Source: Cavia porcellus (taxonomy: Eukaryota > Chordata > Mammalia > Rodentia > Caviidae). Taken from it: a stretch of DNA of 64,000 nucleotides. Below, in pieces: positions 21,740 through 33,866 of the stretch. Within the stretch, counting starts at the first letter, position 1; each line of letters starts with the position of its first letter. Made by a program: the position numbers and the translations under genes. Where the stretch lies: the NCBI RefSeq assembly GCF_034190915.1, contig NW_026947486.1, positions 75,248,044 to 75,312,043 of the forward strand, given 5' to 3'. The notes under the pieces were generated by a model that worked only from the letters and a program-made list of their open reading frames with translations, ran no database searches and was not told where the DNA came from.

Positions 21740-24700
21740 CAAAGATAATTCAGTGTCCATTATAACCCTTAATGTAAATGGTCCCAATTCACCAATCAAA
21801 AGAAACAGACTGGCAAAGTGGATCAAGAAACAAAATCCAAAAATATGATGTAAGCAAGAAACATTTAACACAAAAAGAAATTTTTACACTAAAAGTCAAA
21901 GGATGCAAAACAATACTCCATGCAAGAGAAACCCAGAAAAAATCAGTGGTAGCTATTCTGTCTGCAGACAATGCAAACTTCAAACAAAGGATGATCAAAA
22001 GAAATAAATAATGTCACTACATACCTGTTAGGGGAAACTTCAAGAGGAAATGATAACAATCATAAAAATCTATACACCTAATATAGGAGCATCCAATTAT
22101 GTACAGCGAATATTAATGATATGAAATATTGAATAAGCAATAATACTTTTATAACAGGGGACATTAACTCACCATTGTCACAAGGAGAAAGATCAACTAG
22201 ACAAAAAATCAGGAAAGGAATAACACAACTGAATGAAAACTGAACAAATGAACTTAGTGGATATGTACAAAGGGTTCCACACAACATCAGAATCCATTTT
22301 TTCTCAGTCACATTTGGGATTTTCTCTAAAACAGACCGTATACAAGTCCTTATAAATTAGTATAGACATTATGGAAAAACAGAATATCATCAATATCTTC
22401 TTTAAAATCCTTTACTCTTATAAGATTGAAACCACAAAAGAATTGGACAGATTTCTAGAAACATGCAAATTACCAAAACTGAATCAAGAAGTTATAAAAA
22501 TTCTGAATAATCCAATATCACTCAATGAAACTGAAAATATGATTTAAAATGTACCAACAAAGAAAATCCCAGGTCCTGATGGATTCACATCTGAATTGTA
22601 CTAGAAATTTAGATATTATTTAGTATCAATACTCTGCAAATTCTTTAATGAAATTAAAAGGGAAGAAATTTTCCCTAATTTGTTCAGCAAGACAAATATT
22701 ACCCTGATACCAAAACCAGAGAAACACCCAACAAAAAAAAGAAAATTACAGACCAGTCTCTGTAATGAACATAGATGCAAAAATCCTCAATAAAATACTA
22801 GCAAGCAGAATGTAGTAAATCATTAAGAATATTATACACCATGACCAAATGGGATTCATCCTAGGAATGCAGGAATGTTTCAACATATGTAAATCAATAA
22901 ACATAATACATCATGCTAACAGAGCAAAAGACAAAAATCATATAATCTTCTCAACTGATGCAGAAAAAGCTGTTGATAAAGCCCAATATTCATCCATGGT
23001 AAAAACCCTAGAGAAAATTAGAATAGATGGTCTTTACCTCAATCTGATAAAAAGTCATCTATGACAAACCAATAGCCAACATCATACTAAGTGGTCAAAT
23101 ACCGAAGTCTTTCACTCTAAAATCAGAAACAAGACAAAATTGCCCACTGTCCCCCCTCCTATTCAATATAGTTCTAGAAACATTAGCAAGAGCATTTAGA
23201 TAAGACAGAAAAATTAAAAGAATAAAGAAAGAAGAATTTAAATTATCATCATTCGCAGATGTCATGAATCGCTACACAGACGATCCCAATGCTACCAACA
23301 GACTTCTAGACTTAATAATCAAATTCAGCAGCATAAGTGGGTACAAACTCAATACTTAAAAGTCATTAGCATTCCTGCACACAAACAGTATACTCACTGA
23401 GAGAGAAAGGAGGTAAACTGTATCCTTCATAATAGTATGCACAAAAAAAAAAGAAGAATCAAACTAACAAGGGAAGTAAAAAACTTATACATTGAAAATT
23501 ACGGTATTATGAAAAGAAAAATGAAAGAGGAATTCAGAAAATGAAAATATATTCCTAGTTCATGGATAGGAAGAACCAATGTTGTGAAAATGGTCATACT
23601 CCAAAAACTATTACGCAGGTTTAATGCAGTTCCAATCAAAATAATACCAACGTTCCTCACAGATTTAGAAAAAGCATTCTTAAATTCCTATGGAACCATA
23701 TGAAACCTCGAGTAGCAAAGGCAATCCAGGACAGCAAAAGCAAGACATGAGGTATCACAACCCCAAACTTAAAATTATACTACAAATCTACATGATAAAA
23801 TCAGCATAGTACTGCCCCCCTCAAAAGAAAAAAACAGACCTGATGGTTAATGGAACAGAACAGAAAATACCAACACGAATACAAATATTCAGCCAATTTA
23901 TCTTTGACAAAGGGCCCAAATACATTCACTGTAAGAAAGACAGATTCAAATAAATGGTGTTAGAAAAAGTGGCTTTCTAAATGCCAAAAACTTAAACTGG
24001 ACCTATGCCTATCACTATGCACTAAACTAAATATTAATATAGAAACACTAAATCTACTGGAAGACAACAGAGGTAGAAATCTCTAGTTTATAGGGGTAAG
24101 TCAAGAGATCATTAAGAAAAACCAAACCACACATGAAGTACTTCCAAGAATAAACAACTATTATCTCATCTTATTAAATAATTTTTGCACATTCAAAGAA
24201 ATATCCAACAGGGTAAAAAGAAAGCCTACAGATTGGGAAAATATTTTTGCAACTTTCCTTCAGACAAAGAAATTTATCAAGAATGTATAAAGAATTGAAA
24301 AAATTAGGACCCCTAAATTTAAAGACTCAATTCAAAAATGGGCATTTGAGATGAATGCACAATTCTAAGATGAAAAACAAATGACACATAAATATATGAA
24401 AAAATCCTCAACATTTTTGGTCATTGAATAAATGCAAACTGAAACTACAGCAAGATATAATCTCTCTCCAGAAACAATGCCTAACTTCAAGAAATTAACC
24501 AATAACAAATGCTGAATGGATTGTGGTGAAAAAGGAACCCTTCTCCATTGTTGGTGGGAGTGTATACTGGCATAACCACTGTGGACATTAGTATTAAGAT
24601 TCCTCAAAAAAACTAGGATTAGAGGTTTCATTTGATCCAGCTATTCCCCTTCTGGGGATTTTCCCAGAAGAATTGAAAACATCATACCACAGCAATATAT

Positions 24701-24905
24701 GTGCACCAAAGTTTATAGCTGCAAAATTTATAATAGCTAGATCTTGGAAACAACCCAAATACCCTTTAACTGAGGAATGGATAAAAATAGTATTTTTATA
24801 TAATGGAATACTACTCATACAGAATGATGACATTGAGGTTTTTATAGTTAAATGGATAAAACTACAGGCCATACTCATAAGTGAAATAGAACATAAGATG
24901 ATGTA
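21740..24905 (+). pseudogene. L1 ORF2 remnant (endonuclease + reverse transcriptase)
   Basis: ORF2 encodes an apurinic-like endonuclease followed by reverse transcriptase. Visible pieces: endonuclease start near 21760 (NVNGPNSPIKR-like), RT motif with [11 protein letters not shown] in the open stretch 22849-23064, and the catalytic box at 23252-23263, which reads F-A-D-V where active L1 has F-A-D-D, so the second catalytic aspartate is lost. The C-terminal part ends near 24905. Numerous in-frame stops. Confidence 0.8.
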
Positions 24906-24965
24906 AACACCATATTGACTCATTAGTGAAAAAACTACAAGGGTAAATACCATGAATTAAAAATT

Positions 24966-25802
24966 GATGGTCAACTTAACACCAGCTGAATTAAATCAGC
25001 ATGGTGCTGAGGGTAGGTGTTCCACCTGAGAAAAGCTGCCAGCATAAATAGAGATGTGGAGGAGGCATTGAGGCATTGTGGATTCTCCTCCATGTTGCTG
25101 TTTGAGCCATTGGTTCTCCTGGAGGAGTTCATCATGACTAGCTTCTGTAGTATGAGTTCAACCACTGTCATCATAGGACCTCGGGACCTTGTTGGTGAGA
25201 GTGGATGTCGTTCACTTTGGGGGAGCTCTGGTCTTTACACTGAGTATCGCTTCCTGGCTCTAGAGGGGAAGATAGGTGCCATTTAATCTCCAGGACAAAC
25301 TGATCATGCTGGCTTTCTGGCATGTACGCAATTATTCTCATGGTCAGAGGAGCCTGGCACCTCTGTGTCACTGAGGATGGCTGTGGTGCTTTTCAGGACA
25401 TCCTGGTCTTTATCATGAACGTGATTTCTTCACTCCAGTGTAAATACCTCAATCTATTAACACAGCTCCTTCACCCTGCTGTCATAGACTTTCTAGCTTC
25501 CCCTGCTGACTTTTGGGCCTTCCCAGCACAGATCCTTAAAAGAGACTGGCATGAGTCCTTCTTGTGAGCTCTAAACCTCCAGTTGGACTTGTGGGAGGCA
25601 TTGTCATGGGTTCTAGGTCTTTATCTGGACTCATGTAAGACATTGCTGTGGGATTCAAGCCCTTGGCTGAATATTATATGTTTTTAGTGTTGTGGATAGA
25701 TTTTCTGCACTTTCTTATGTTAACTCTGGATGATAATCATAAATAATATAAATTCTGTATATGATTCTAATTGTTCTCTGCACAACCCCTGACTACAACA
25801 GT
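24966..25802 (+). repeat. Unclassified dispersed repeat, copy A, within the L1 3' region
   Basis: Starts 'tggtcaacttaacaccagct' followed by 'gaattaaatcagcatg', and ends '...gcactttcttatgttaactc' and 'tctgcacaacccctgactac'. The same ordered blocks make up 55748-56400 (copy B). This copy is longer by ~170 bp around 25180-25350. GC-richer than its surroundings. Frames of 89 and 81 codons run through it, and the second shares a peptide block with copy B. The TG start might fit an LTR, but no target duplication or polyadenylation landmark is convincing. Confidence 0.65.
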
Positions 25803-26069
25803 AAATAATATTCAAAAGTTACAAGAAGTATAGTAAAACGGAAATAAACTGCTCAAAGGGAAATTATATGGTTTGATCAATCCTGTATGCCTGTATCTGG
25901 TAGCCTGAGTGATTATTTTGAGGATAATAATATGCAATATCACAAACATGGATAAATACTTATCAACTTGTTTTGAAATCCTATGTAGCCATTGTGGTGT
26001 TGTTATCATTTTTTAATGGCTTGTTTTGATTCTTGATCTTTCTGATTTTTTCTCTTTAAATTAAAAAAA

Positions 26070-28615
26070 TGGTAAACTTACAGAAAGTTGAGCATTTTGG
26101 AACTTAACTTATTTTGTATCTATTGAAGAATGTTTAGAAACAAGGACTGTGAAAATTATTGAATTTCCCCCCAGAAAGAGGCATTATAAAGGCCTATTCC
26201 TTGTATTATATGAATGGAAAATGTAGGTTTTGAATAGTGATCTTTTGTAAAAACATAATGAATATTACAGCTATCTGTAGTTACACTGTGGACTTTTCAG
26301 TATGTATCTTAAATATTTGAGATTACTTGGGAGAAGAATAAAAGACATTTTTGCAAGTTCCTCAAATCATAATAAAACTTGATACTGTCTTCTAATAATT
26401 ACTGTGAAATACAAAGAAGAGATGCTTTTAGAGTAGGCTTACTAATAAGTTAGAAAGGAGTAAAAAACATTAGTTCTGTATTTAAACCTATGATTTATTT
26501 AGGTGATTTATAAAGATTTATGATTTATAAAAATTTATGAATTAGAAATATTAATTTATAAATAATAACTAATCTTTTGATTTATAAAGGTTATTTTCTA
26601 TATGAAAATGTCAGGAAATGTTTTCAGTCCTCTTTGAAATGAGTTTTGTAAGTTTTATTTTTGACTTTTATTAAGAGAAATCCTGTTGTACCTTTATTAT
26701 TAAGTTCATCACAAACATTTTTCTGTGGTAAACTTGAATTCAATTAAAGTTTAATATTTATATTTAAAATGAAAGGGAATATAATATGATTTCCAGTGTT
26801 TCAAATACTCAAGAGTTCTGGTTCTTGATGTTACAAAGCATGTGTACATTATTTTGTCTCTCCACCACTGTATGCAACTAAAATCCCTGGAGAGGTTTAG
26901 TTGATAGGAAGAAGATTGGGGAAATGAACCAGAATATAAATAACAATCTGATCCTGTTGCTAGTTTTTTTTCACTTCTGTAGAACCTGATTTAGAGATAA
27001 ATACACTATATGTCCTATAATTATAATCTGTGTGGTTAAAAGAAACCCTCTAATTGTTGTTTGAGTCACTAAATTAGGTGACTAAAGTTCAGAAAGAGTA
27101 GTGTGTTTCATATATATTTTGTTATGTTGACTGGGCCAAAAATCAGGGTGCATTCTTCGTGTTACAACTCTATGATGGTGATATATCACAAGACATGTAA
27201 GTCCCTAAAACTTTGAGGATGGAAAAAACCCCTTACCAAAAGAATAGTGGTCCAAAGAGGGTAGTGAAAAAATCTGTTACTTAGCTTCTCTATCATTGCC
27301 ACTTGGCCCTGAAGCCAGATGCAGGAGATACATGACAAAGCACAGGAAAACAACAAAGATAAAACACACCCTGCCTTTCCACTCTGATACCCTAGAACAC
27401 AATTTTGTAGAGATGCAAAAACAGGTGAAACGAGGAGGCTGAAGGAACTTGAGAAGGTGATCCTGTAAAGTTATTAATGAATTCTGGATACCTCCAAATT
27501 TTGCAGTATTGAATAATACAGATCACAACAAAGGCCTTAAAATTCCTCCTCAGTGGTAAGCACAGGGGATGGATCTGAGTAAATTTCTAAAACTTTGGAA
27601 ACTAAACTTACATTAGAACCACAGCCAAAAGAAAGTACTTGGAAATATGTGGCCATCCTTAAATAATTTATTGTTTATAAAAATCTCCCTAAAATAACTC
27701 CTGAAAAACTGCTCCTCCATAAAGGTAGTAGTAGCATAGGCAAAATTGTCAACATTTATTTCAGAACTCTGAAAATTAAGAAAAAGTGTGCATCAATCTG
27801 AGATGGGTTTTATAAGAAAATCAGGTGCATCTTGATAAAATTTGTACCATTTTAATACACTTCTTTTAAATCCCTTTTCCCTACTTCTATGTTAGTCATG
27901 AAAACTAAAGTCTTGCAATCATGTTAGCTATGAAACTTGGCAGCTTATAAACCACTGGAGGGGAAATACTAGGTTTACATCTTGCCAAAAAACACTATTG
28001 TAGGTAACTATGGTTACTCTACCTACATGGAAGCTCCCTAAAATTTCTAATCAAAGAAGTTGTATTTGTCTTACTAAATTCAAAGCTTTCTCCCTGGACA
28101 TAGTCTTCTTTCTGAGAGTATGTTGAAAATAATCAGAGGTAAATGATTAACATCACAGCTGCCTAGAATAGGATAATTAAGACAAACAAAAGCAAGTGAA
28201 AATGTTAAAAAGAAAACATCAGGAATGACACCAACCTAAATGGCTTTGAACAGGTCAAAAATATTCTTGGGTCTCTAACAGACTGTACAAATACACTGGG
28301 CTGGGCACATGCCCACAGAATAACTGAAAAAACCTTCATACTTCTTCAAAATTAGTAAGACAAAATGAGTGGGAGAAAAGTAAAATGCCTGCCTGAGAGT
28401 GAGAAACATGTCCCAAAATGTATCACACAGAGTCACTTGGTGAACAGTGGAGGACATATTGGTTTAAACAATTGAAGGAAATCTGTGTACAATTACTGGA
28501 TAATTATGAAGCTAACTAAGCAGAGTTGCCAAAAATACAGGTTTTATAGAGTTAGAATTAGAAAGTCATATATAATAACAAAGGTAAAAGCAAGTATCAA
28601 AAATAATGAGCTCTT
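26070..28615. other. Anonymous AT-rich stretch
   Basis: No ORF or repeat that I can name; tttataaa-type runs at 26495-26600. 27200-28450 is more purine-rich and could be an eroded L1 5' region, without firm support. Confidence 0.4.
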
Positions 28616-28798
28616 GTGATAGGCATGGTGGCATAGAACTAAAATCCCTGCACTGGGGAGGCTGAGGCAGGGAGATTGCGATGAGTTCAAGGCCAGCCTG
28701 GGCTACATAAGTTAGTTCAAGCCCTGCATGCACTACATAGTGAGATCTTGCCTGAAAAACAAACAAAGAAACAAAAACTAAATAAAGAAAAAATAACA
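28616..28798 (+). mobile_element. B1-like SINE
   Basis: 'tgataggcatggtggcatag', 'gaggctgaggcagggagatt', 'gttcaaggccagcctgggct', a B1-type internal duplication ('acataagttagttcaag' then 'cactacatagtgagatctt') and a tail of aaacaaacaaagaaacaaaa. Confidence 0.9.
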
Positions 28799-29359
28799 AA
28801 CCCCGGAGGGAGAGATTGTAGGGAAACATGAAAGTGTGAGATATGAGTACTTTGCTTCAGGCTGCGAGGTGAAAGGGATTTGTGAGAGAGTGGGCTCTAG
28901 GTGAAATAAGCTCAAGTACAGACACATCTCCCAGTACCATAGTTCAAATAACTTCTGTAGCCAAGATCGATGCTGACTGCAGTGAATAACTTATATAATC
29001 AAGATTCTTGGCATCAATGTGTGCTAAGCATCTGAGAACTCCTGCTAGAGGGAGGTCTAATGAACTCATGACTACAGAGTATGCAACAACAGCTGAGAAC
29101 AATGGGCAGCTTCAAGGCTTGGCTAGGGGCCTAAGGACTGCTATGGACTCCTAGTGAGTGGAGGCAGCAAGAGCGGCTAAAGAATATAGAGTATGGTCAA
29201 GCAGTTAAATAAAATATATTTAACATAGTCTCACAGTCCTGTGGCCCTTTTTGGGAGTGGTCCCTGAATCTCAATTGAACCTCTCTAATCTGAAACGGTG
29301 ACATAACAGGGACATGATTTCTAGAATGAATGCATTATATCATTTAAGCAATACAGTTT

Positions 29360-29850
29360 TCAACAACAACAAAAAATGCAGACATGCAAAAGACTTGAAA
29401 AAGAAAGCCACATATAGGGGAAAGATCACAATACGTATAATCTATCCATGAAGAGGCCCATATGCTATGAGTGCAAGGTAAAGATATTAAGTCATTTTTA
29501 ATTATGCTTAAAATTACAAACTGAATCATTTGTAATGAAATAAAGAGGTCCAAAAAAGAGAAATAAGTTATTAATAATTATACAAATAGAAATTACAGTA
29601 TTAAAATTACAATAATGGACATGAAAGCTGCACTAGAAAAGCTCAATATTAGATTTAAGCTTGCAAAGAAAGAAGCAGAGTACTTGAAAATAGATTCAGA
29701 TTATCCAAGGAAGAGGAGAAAGAATTAAGAAAAACTAACAGAGGTTTAGAGAAATTTAGGGCAGAAATAGATATATGAACATGCACATTATGGGAATATA
29801 AGAAAGAAAACAAGGTTAAAAAGTATCTTAAGCCTTTAATTCCCCCAGTT
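29360..29850 (+). mobile_element. Old L1 ORF1-like fragment
   Basis: Purine-rich sequence such as 'gaaagctgcactagaaaagc' and 'gcaaagaaagaagcagagta' resembles the coiled-coil coding part of L1M ORF1. No open frame. Moderate to low certainty because coiled-coil coding DNA is compositionally generic. Confidence 0.4.
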
Positions 29851-29911
29851 TGATAATAATTATTCTGTGCAACCAAGAAGTTCAATGTAGTAAACGTGCA
29901 TGTATGAATTT

Positions 29912-30040
29912 TTTTTTTCTATCATGAACATATTTTGGACTTCTCATATGGTTCTTCTACATCTATTGAGATGATTAAAACATTCAAGTCCCTTGAATGT
30001 TTTCATCATGAATGTATGTTGGACTTCACACATGTTTTTA
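29912..30040 (-). mobile_element. L1 reverse transcriptase fragment, antisense
   Basis: 'tctatcatgaacatattttg' and 'ctacatctattgagatgatt' are the antisense of the L1 RT block that reads 'aatcatctcaatagatgcag...'. Part is repeated: 'catgaacatattttggactt' at 29922 and 'catgaatgtatgttggactt' at 30007. Confidence 0.6.
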
Positions 30041-30208
30041 TTTATTTATTCCATCAAATACTTATATTAAAGACAGGAAAATTTTATTTACATAATGACT
30101 TGTGAAAGTGCTTGTGAGAGTGTAAAGAATTTGAAATTTTTACATACCAGTTGGAGAAATTTAATGCATGCTGTGACTTGGAAAAGCAGTATGACAGTTT
30201 CTCAGTGT

Positions 30209-30390
30209 ATTAGTTACTTTCTTGTTGCTCGGATATTATACCCAACATCCACAATTTATAGGAAGAGAGGTTCATTTTAGCTCATATTTCAGTCCATAGT
30301 CAGCTGCCTTCCACGCAGTACAGAATGGCAGAAGGGAATGACAGAAGAGAAGCAGCTCATGAAATGATGGAGACATACACATTTAGAGAA
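30209..30390 (-). mobile_element. MaLR-type LTR fragment, antisense
   Basis: 'gtgtattagttactttcttg', 'caacatccacaatttatagg', 'ggttcattttagctcatatt' and 'gaatggcagaagggaatgac' are the antisense of the 3' half of MST/MLT1-like LTRs. Confidence 0.65.
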
Positions 30391-31294
30391 TAGTTGTTTA
30401 TTTTATGATTGTTATTTATAAAAATTTTTATAAGACTCCTTTAGAGAATAAATCTACTGAAATTTCAAGATTACTTACATGTATTGTTTCTACATATAAG
30501 AGGCTGTCTTCCCATGTAAAATAAAAGTTCATTACAACATTGCACATTATATGACTATTGTTTTATGCATACTAAAGTATCCTTTGGAGCTCTAAAAAAG
30601 ACATAAACCTATTTCATTAAAAAAATCTCTTATTGATGTAAATACCCCATCTTGGTAATTGTAACTTGTGTCTTAGCATTCTCCGCCCCATGTTAATTCT
30701 CCTTTGCTGTTTTGTAATTGAAAGTGTTTTTTGTTATAATCAACTAATTAGTTGTTTAAAAACAAAACAATGAGAATGAGCACAAATAAATTCTTTCAGA
30801 ATAAAATCATAAAAAATTTAGTTTTAAATATCTCATTATATTTTTGAATAGGGCAACACATCACTGTATAAAGTAGAATGATTTTTTCCTATTAACTGAG
30901 CAGAGGAGTTTGGCTTTATATGCAGAAAAGGCTACAAAAGAGAATATGAAGCAATAATTGGATTAGTGATTACAAACTTACTTTTGTATAGGGTTAAAAG
31001 AGATTTTGCTTCTTTACTGACTCAAGAAAATCTCCTATTAGTTTACAGTATATTTTAAAATTGGTTCTATTCAAAGTTTAGTTTGATTGTGCAACACTTA
31101 GCAATATTTATTCCATTAACACTTTCTTTGCTCTGCCAGAACCTAGTACAGGAAGCAAGTAAAAAATAGTGAACTCCCTTAACTTCATTTAACAGTTCTG
31201 TCTTGACACAAACAGAGATGTGTGCCCCAGTTCATGTGACCATAAATCCTGATACAACAACTTCACTGGATTAAAAAATGACTAGCAGATTAAT
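30391..31294. other. Anonymous stretch
   Basis: AT-rich, nothing recognisable. Confidence 0.45.
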
Positions 31295-31550
31295 AAAGAA
31301 TGTTGCTGGATCTGTCTGGGTGGGTCACAGAGGCATGACCTTGGGTACTGTACATGACTTTCATCCATTCCTCTCTGGCACCATTCATTTGCTCAGCTTC
31401 CCAGTCTCCAAGAACAAAGTAGCTTTGCTCCATCATAGCTTTCCACCATGATGTTTCTGCCTTTGATCCAGATGACCAGGGACTGAATCTTCTGTAAAGT
31501 GAACAAAGTTAAATTTCTTCTCCTTTAAGTTGTATCAGACATTGTCTTAG
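31295..31550 (+). mobile_element. MaLR-type LTR, 3' part
   Basis: 'ccatcatagctttccaccat', 'gatccagatgaccagggact', 'aatcttctgtaaagtgaac' and 'ttcttctcctttaagttgta' followed by 'tcagacattgtctta' follow the order of the 3' end of ERVL-MaLR LTRs. The 5' part is unclear. Confidence 0.6.
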
Positions 31551-33110
31551 AAGTTGGAGTGTTAAGATAGTTCAGAGACATAGCTTTTCAAATATCCAGT
31601 TTCCATGTATCTACACATCTCAGGTCAAACACCCATAGAATTTTATTCGAAAGAGAAAACATAAATGTACTTCTAAGGATGTGAGTAAGAAGTACACCTA
31701 CTACATTACAAGACAGAAAAAGTTTCTCAAGAATATGACTTAAGGGATTCTGGGAATACACTGGAGCAGTAAGCAGCAAACACAACAACTTCTCAGAGTT
31801 ACCATCCAGATGCTGGAATATAGCAATGTGAGAGAGACAAGAAGGAAAGTGGGTCTCCTGAATGCAGGAACACACTCAAGCATGGAATGAAGCCCCCAGA
31901 GAGAGTGAAGAGAGAAACAAACGAAGAAGGAGATAGCCAGTGGTGCCTTCTCTATGATATGGGAATCACTACAAAAGAAGACCGGTTTGAACCTGTGATG
32001 GTGACAGCTGGTGACCCTAGAAGACTCTGAGGGGAGACAAAGAAATGGAGAACAGCAGATTCAAAGAACTACACTGGCTGGCAGTGAGTGTAGGGAGGTG
32101 TCTCACTCTTATCACACGTGAAAACAATTGGCCTGGAACCAGCTTGGGATGGGCAACCTGAGGTCAGAACTCAGAACTGTGTCTGGCTCCCTTTAGTGGC
32201 TACCAGTAGGGCTCAGATCCATGGGAGGTGCTTGGAAGAAGGTGAGCCAAATGAGAGTGATCTCTACCAGAAATTGCAGGCTTACTGAGGGTATCCACTA
32301 CCCTGCCAAAAAGCTACTACTGGGAAGTTGGGATTGATTGACATGAATTATGACTCTGTCACAGTAGATTGTCTACTAGTGAAAGTAGAGACAAACTTCA
32401 ACAACATTGAAATAGACTTTTTTCCTGTTTTCTCACTCACATTTTTCTTTGATTTTTAGTTTTTGCTTTCTATTTTTTCTTTTCTTTCTTTCTCCTTTAT
32501 TGCTTGATCTTATTTTTTTAAGTGTAAATGTGATTTCCAGCCACCTTGTAGCTCTCTTCTGTTCTTTTCATCTCTTGCTTTATTCTTTCCCTCCAGTGTT
32601 CTATACTGCTTTCTGGAAGTTAGCATGATTCCCCTTGGTCCTCCAACCTGAATTCTAACATCTTCCTCTTTTTCCAATTCTTTATTTTCTCCTTAAAATA
32701 TATTAAATTTTAAGCACTGATGGCAAAATTGGCATATCAATTGATATATCACTGTTTACTACATATAATTTTCTGCTTTGCTTTAAATTTTGCTATATAA
32801 TCACACATCTAGTTTGTATGGTTAAAAGTGGAAAGTTAAGGGCCATTTAGTATGTCATTGACTAAGCTATGCTTGATGCTATTGGGACCACTATAGACAA
32901 AATTGACATAATTGTTCTAAACAATTGACATAATTGGTCCTATTATCCCATGACTAAGATTGACTAAGGGCCACAGAAAATACTATGTCACAGTGACAAA
33001 GAACAAGGGGCTAGGCCAAACAAACAACTTCCCATCTCCAACAAACTGAAAAGGTAAGATCTTCCAACAGATTGAAAAACCAAAAACCAACTACATCAAA
33101 AATCTACTTC

Positions 33111-33160
33111 TGTTTTGTGTTTTTCTCTTTTTCCTCTTAAATAAAAAAAAAAAAAAAAAA
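33111..33160 (+). mobile_element. Minute 5'-truncated L1 insertion with target duplication
   Basis: About 32 bases 'tgttttgtgtttttctcttt...' plus ~18 A. The non-A part matches the extreme 3' end of local L1s (36180-36212, 26030-26063). Flanked by aaaaatctacttc (33098-33110) and aaaaatctacctc (33156-33168, overlapping the A tail), one mismatch: a target-site duplication. Confidence 0.6.
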
Positions 33161-33461
33161 TCTACCTCAGAGAACAAGTCATCACCTAAGGGTCCTAAGT
33201 ACTAGCAACAAAGCAACACACCACAGGCAATTTGCACTCCAAGAATTAAACTTAAAAAGAGAAAGAAAGAAAAAAAAATGACAAGAGGCTTTAACAAAAT
33301 GCAGCCCCAGACATGGAGTTGCCAAATGCAAATTCAGGTGGCAATGAAGTGAGAAAATTACAAAGCCTTCCAACAGGTCTCTTTAAAGCAGTACAGCAAA
33401 GCAATTGAATGAGTCTCTGGCAACAAAGAAATAAGAAATAACCTCTCAGATAACTACAGAG

Positions 33462-33866
33462 ATGATATCCAAAATAAAAACCATGCTTAGTGACACTATA
33501 GCAGATTTGGCCAAAAAAAAAATAGATGTGCTTACGGAAACTATGGAAGATCAGCATAGGGAAGAAATGGAATCCATAAGGCATACTCAAGCAGATATAC
33601 AGGAGAATAGAAATTCCATTGAAAGTATTCAGAGATTAGGCCAATGTGAGGATAAGATCTCAAATACTGAAAACATGTTTGCAGTTAGTGACCAGGAAAA
33701 GAAAGATTTCTCAAACATAACAATGGACCATGAGAAATTAATCCAGTGGCTGCTAGATGAGAAAAAGAAGAATAATTTAAGATTAATTGTAGTCATTGAA
33801 AGAGTCCAACATACCACAAATGACATCAAGAATAGGTTCACAGACATCATGAGAGAAATCTTTTAA
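33462..33866 (+). pseudogene. L1 ORF1 N-terminal and central part
   Basis: A 134-codon open stretch. Residues ~20-80 are charged and heptad-like (ETMEDQHREEMESIRH), the coiled coil that trimerises ORF1 protein; ~70-134 (DKISNTENMFAVSDQEKKD ... NDIKNRFTDIMREIF) leads into the RNA-recognition domain. It ends at a premature stop near 33866, and the rest of ORF1 follows in broken frames to about 34300. Confidence 0.75.

Larger units (their letters stand above)
21260..26069 (+). mobile_element. Sense L1, 5'-truncated in ORF1, decayed ORF2, 3' UTR split by another repeat
   Basis: Begins within ORF1, continues through the inter-ORF region (about 21640-21760), ORF2 endonuclease, reverse transcriptase and C-terminal Cys-rich region to about 24905. 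The 3' UTR is separated into a short piece (24906-24965) and a main piece (25803-26069) that ends 'tttttctctttaaattaaaaaaa', the same 3' terminus as the L1 at 36200. An unclassified repeat fills the gap. Many stops and shifts; dead copy. Confidence 0.85.

Noticed and set aside
21458..21871. 137-codon minus-strand frame
   Set aside because: Antisense shadow of L1 ORF1/inter-ORF sequence; Leu/Ser/Phe-rich as usual for the complement of A-rich L1.
24594..24953. 119-codon minus-strand frame
   Set aside because: Antisense shadow of L1 ORF2 C-terminus.
24937..25805. Target duplication 'ctacaa..gtaaata' around unclassified repeat A
   Set aside because: Copy B also ends in 'ctgactacaa', so the right-hand word is at least partly the repeat's own sequence.
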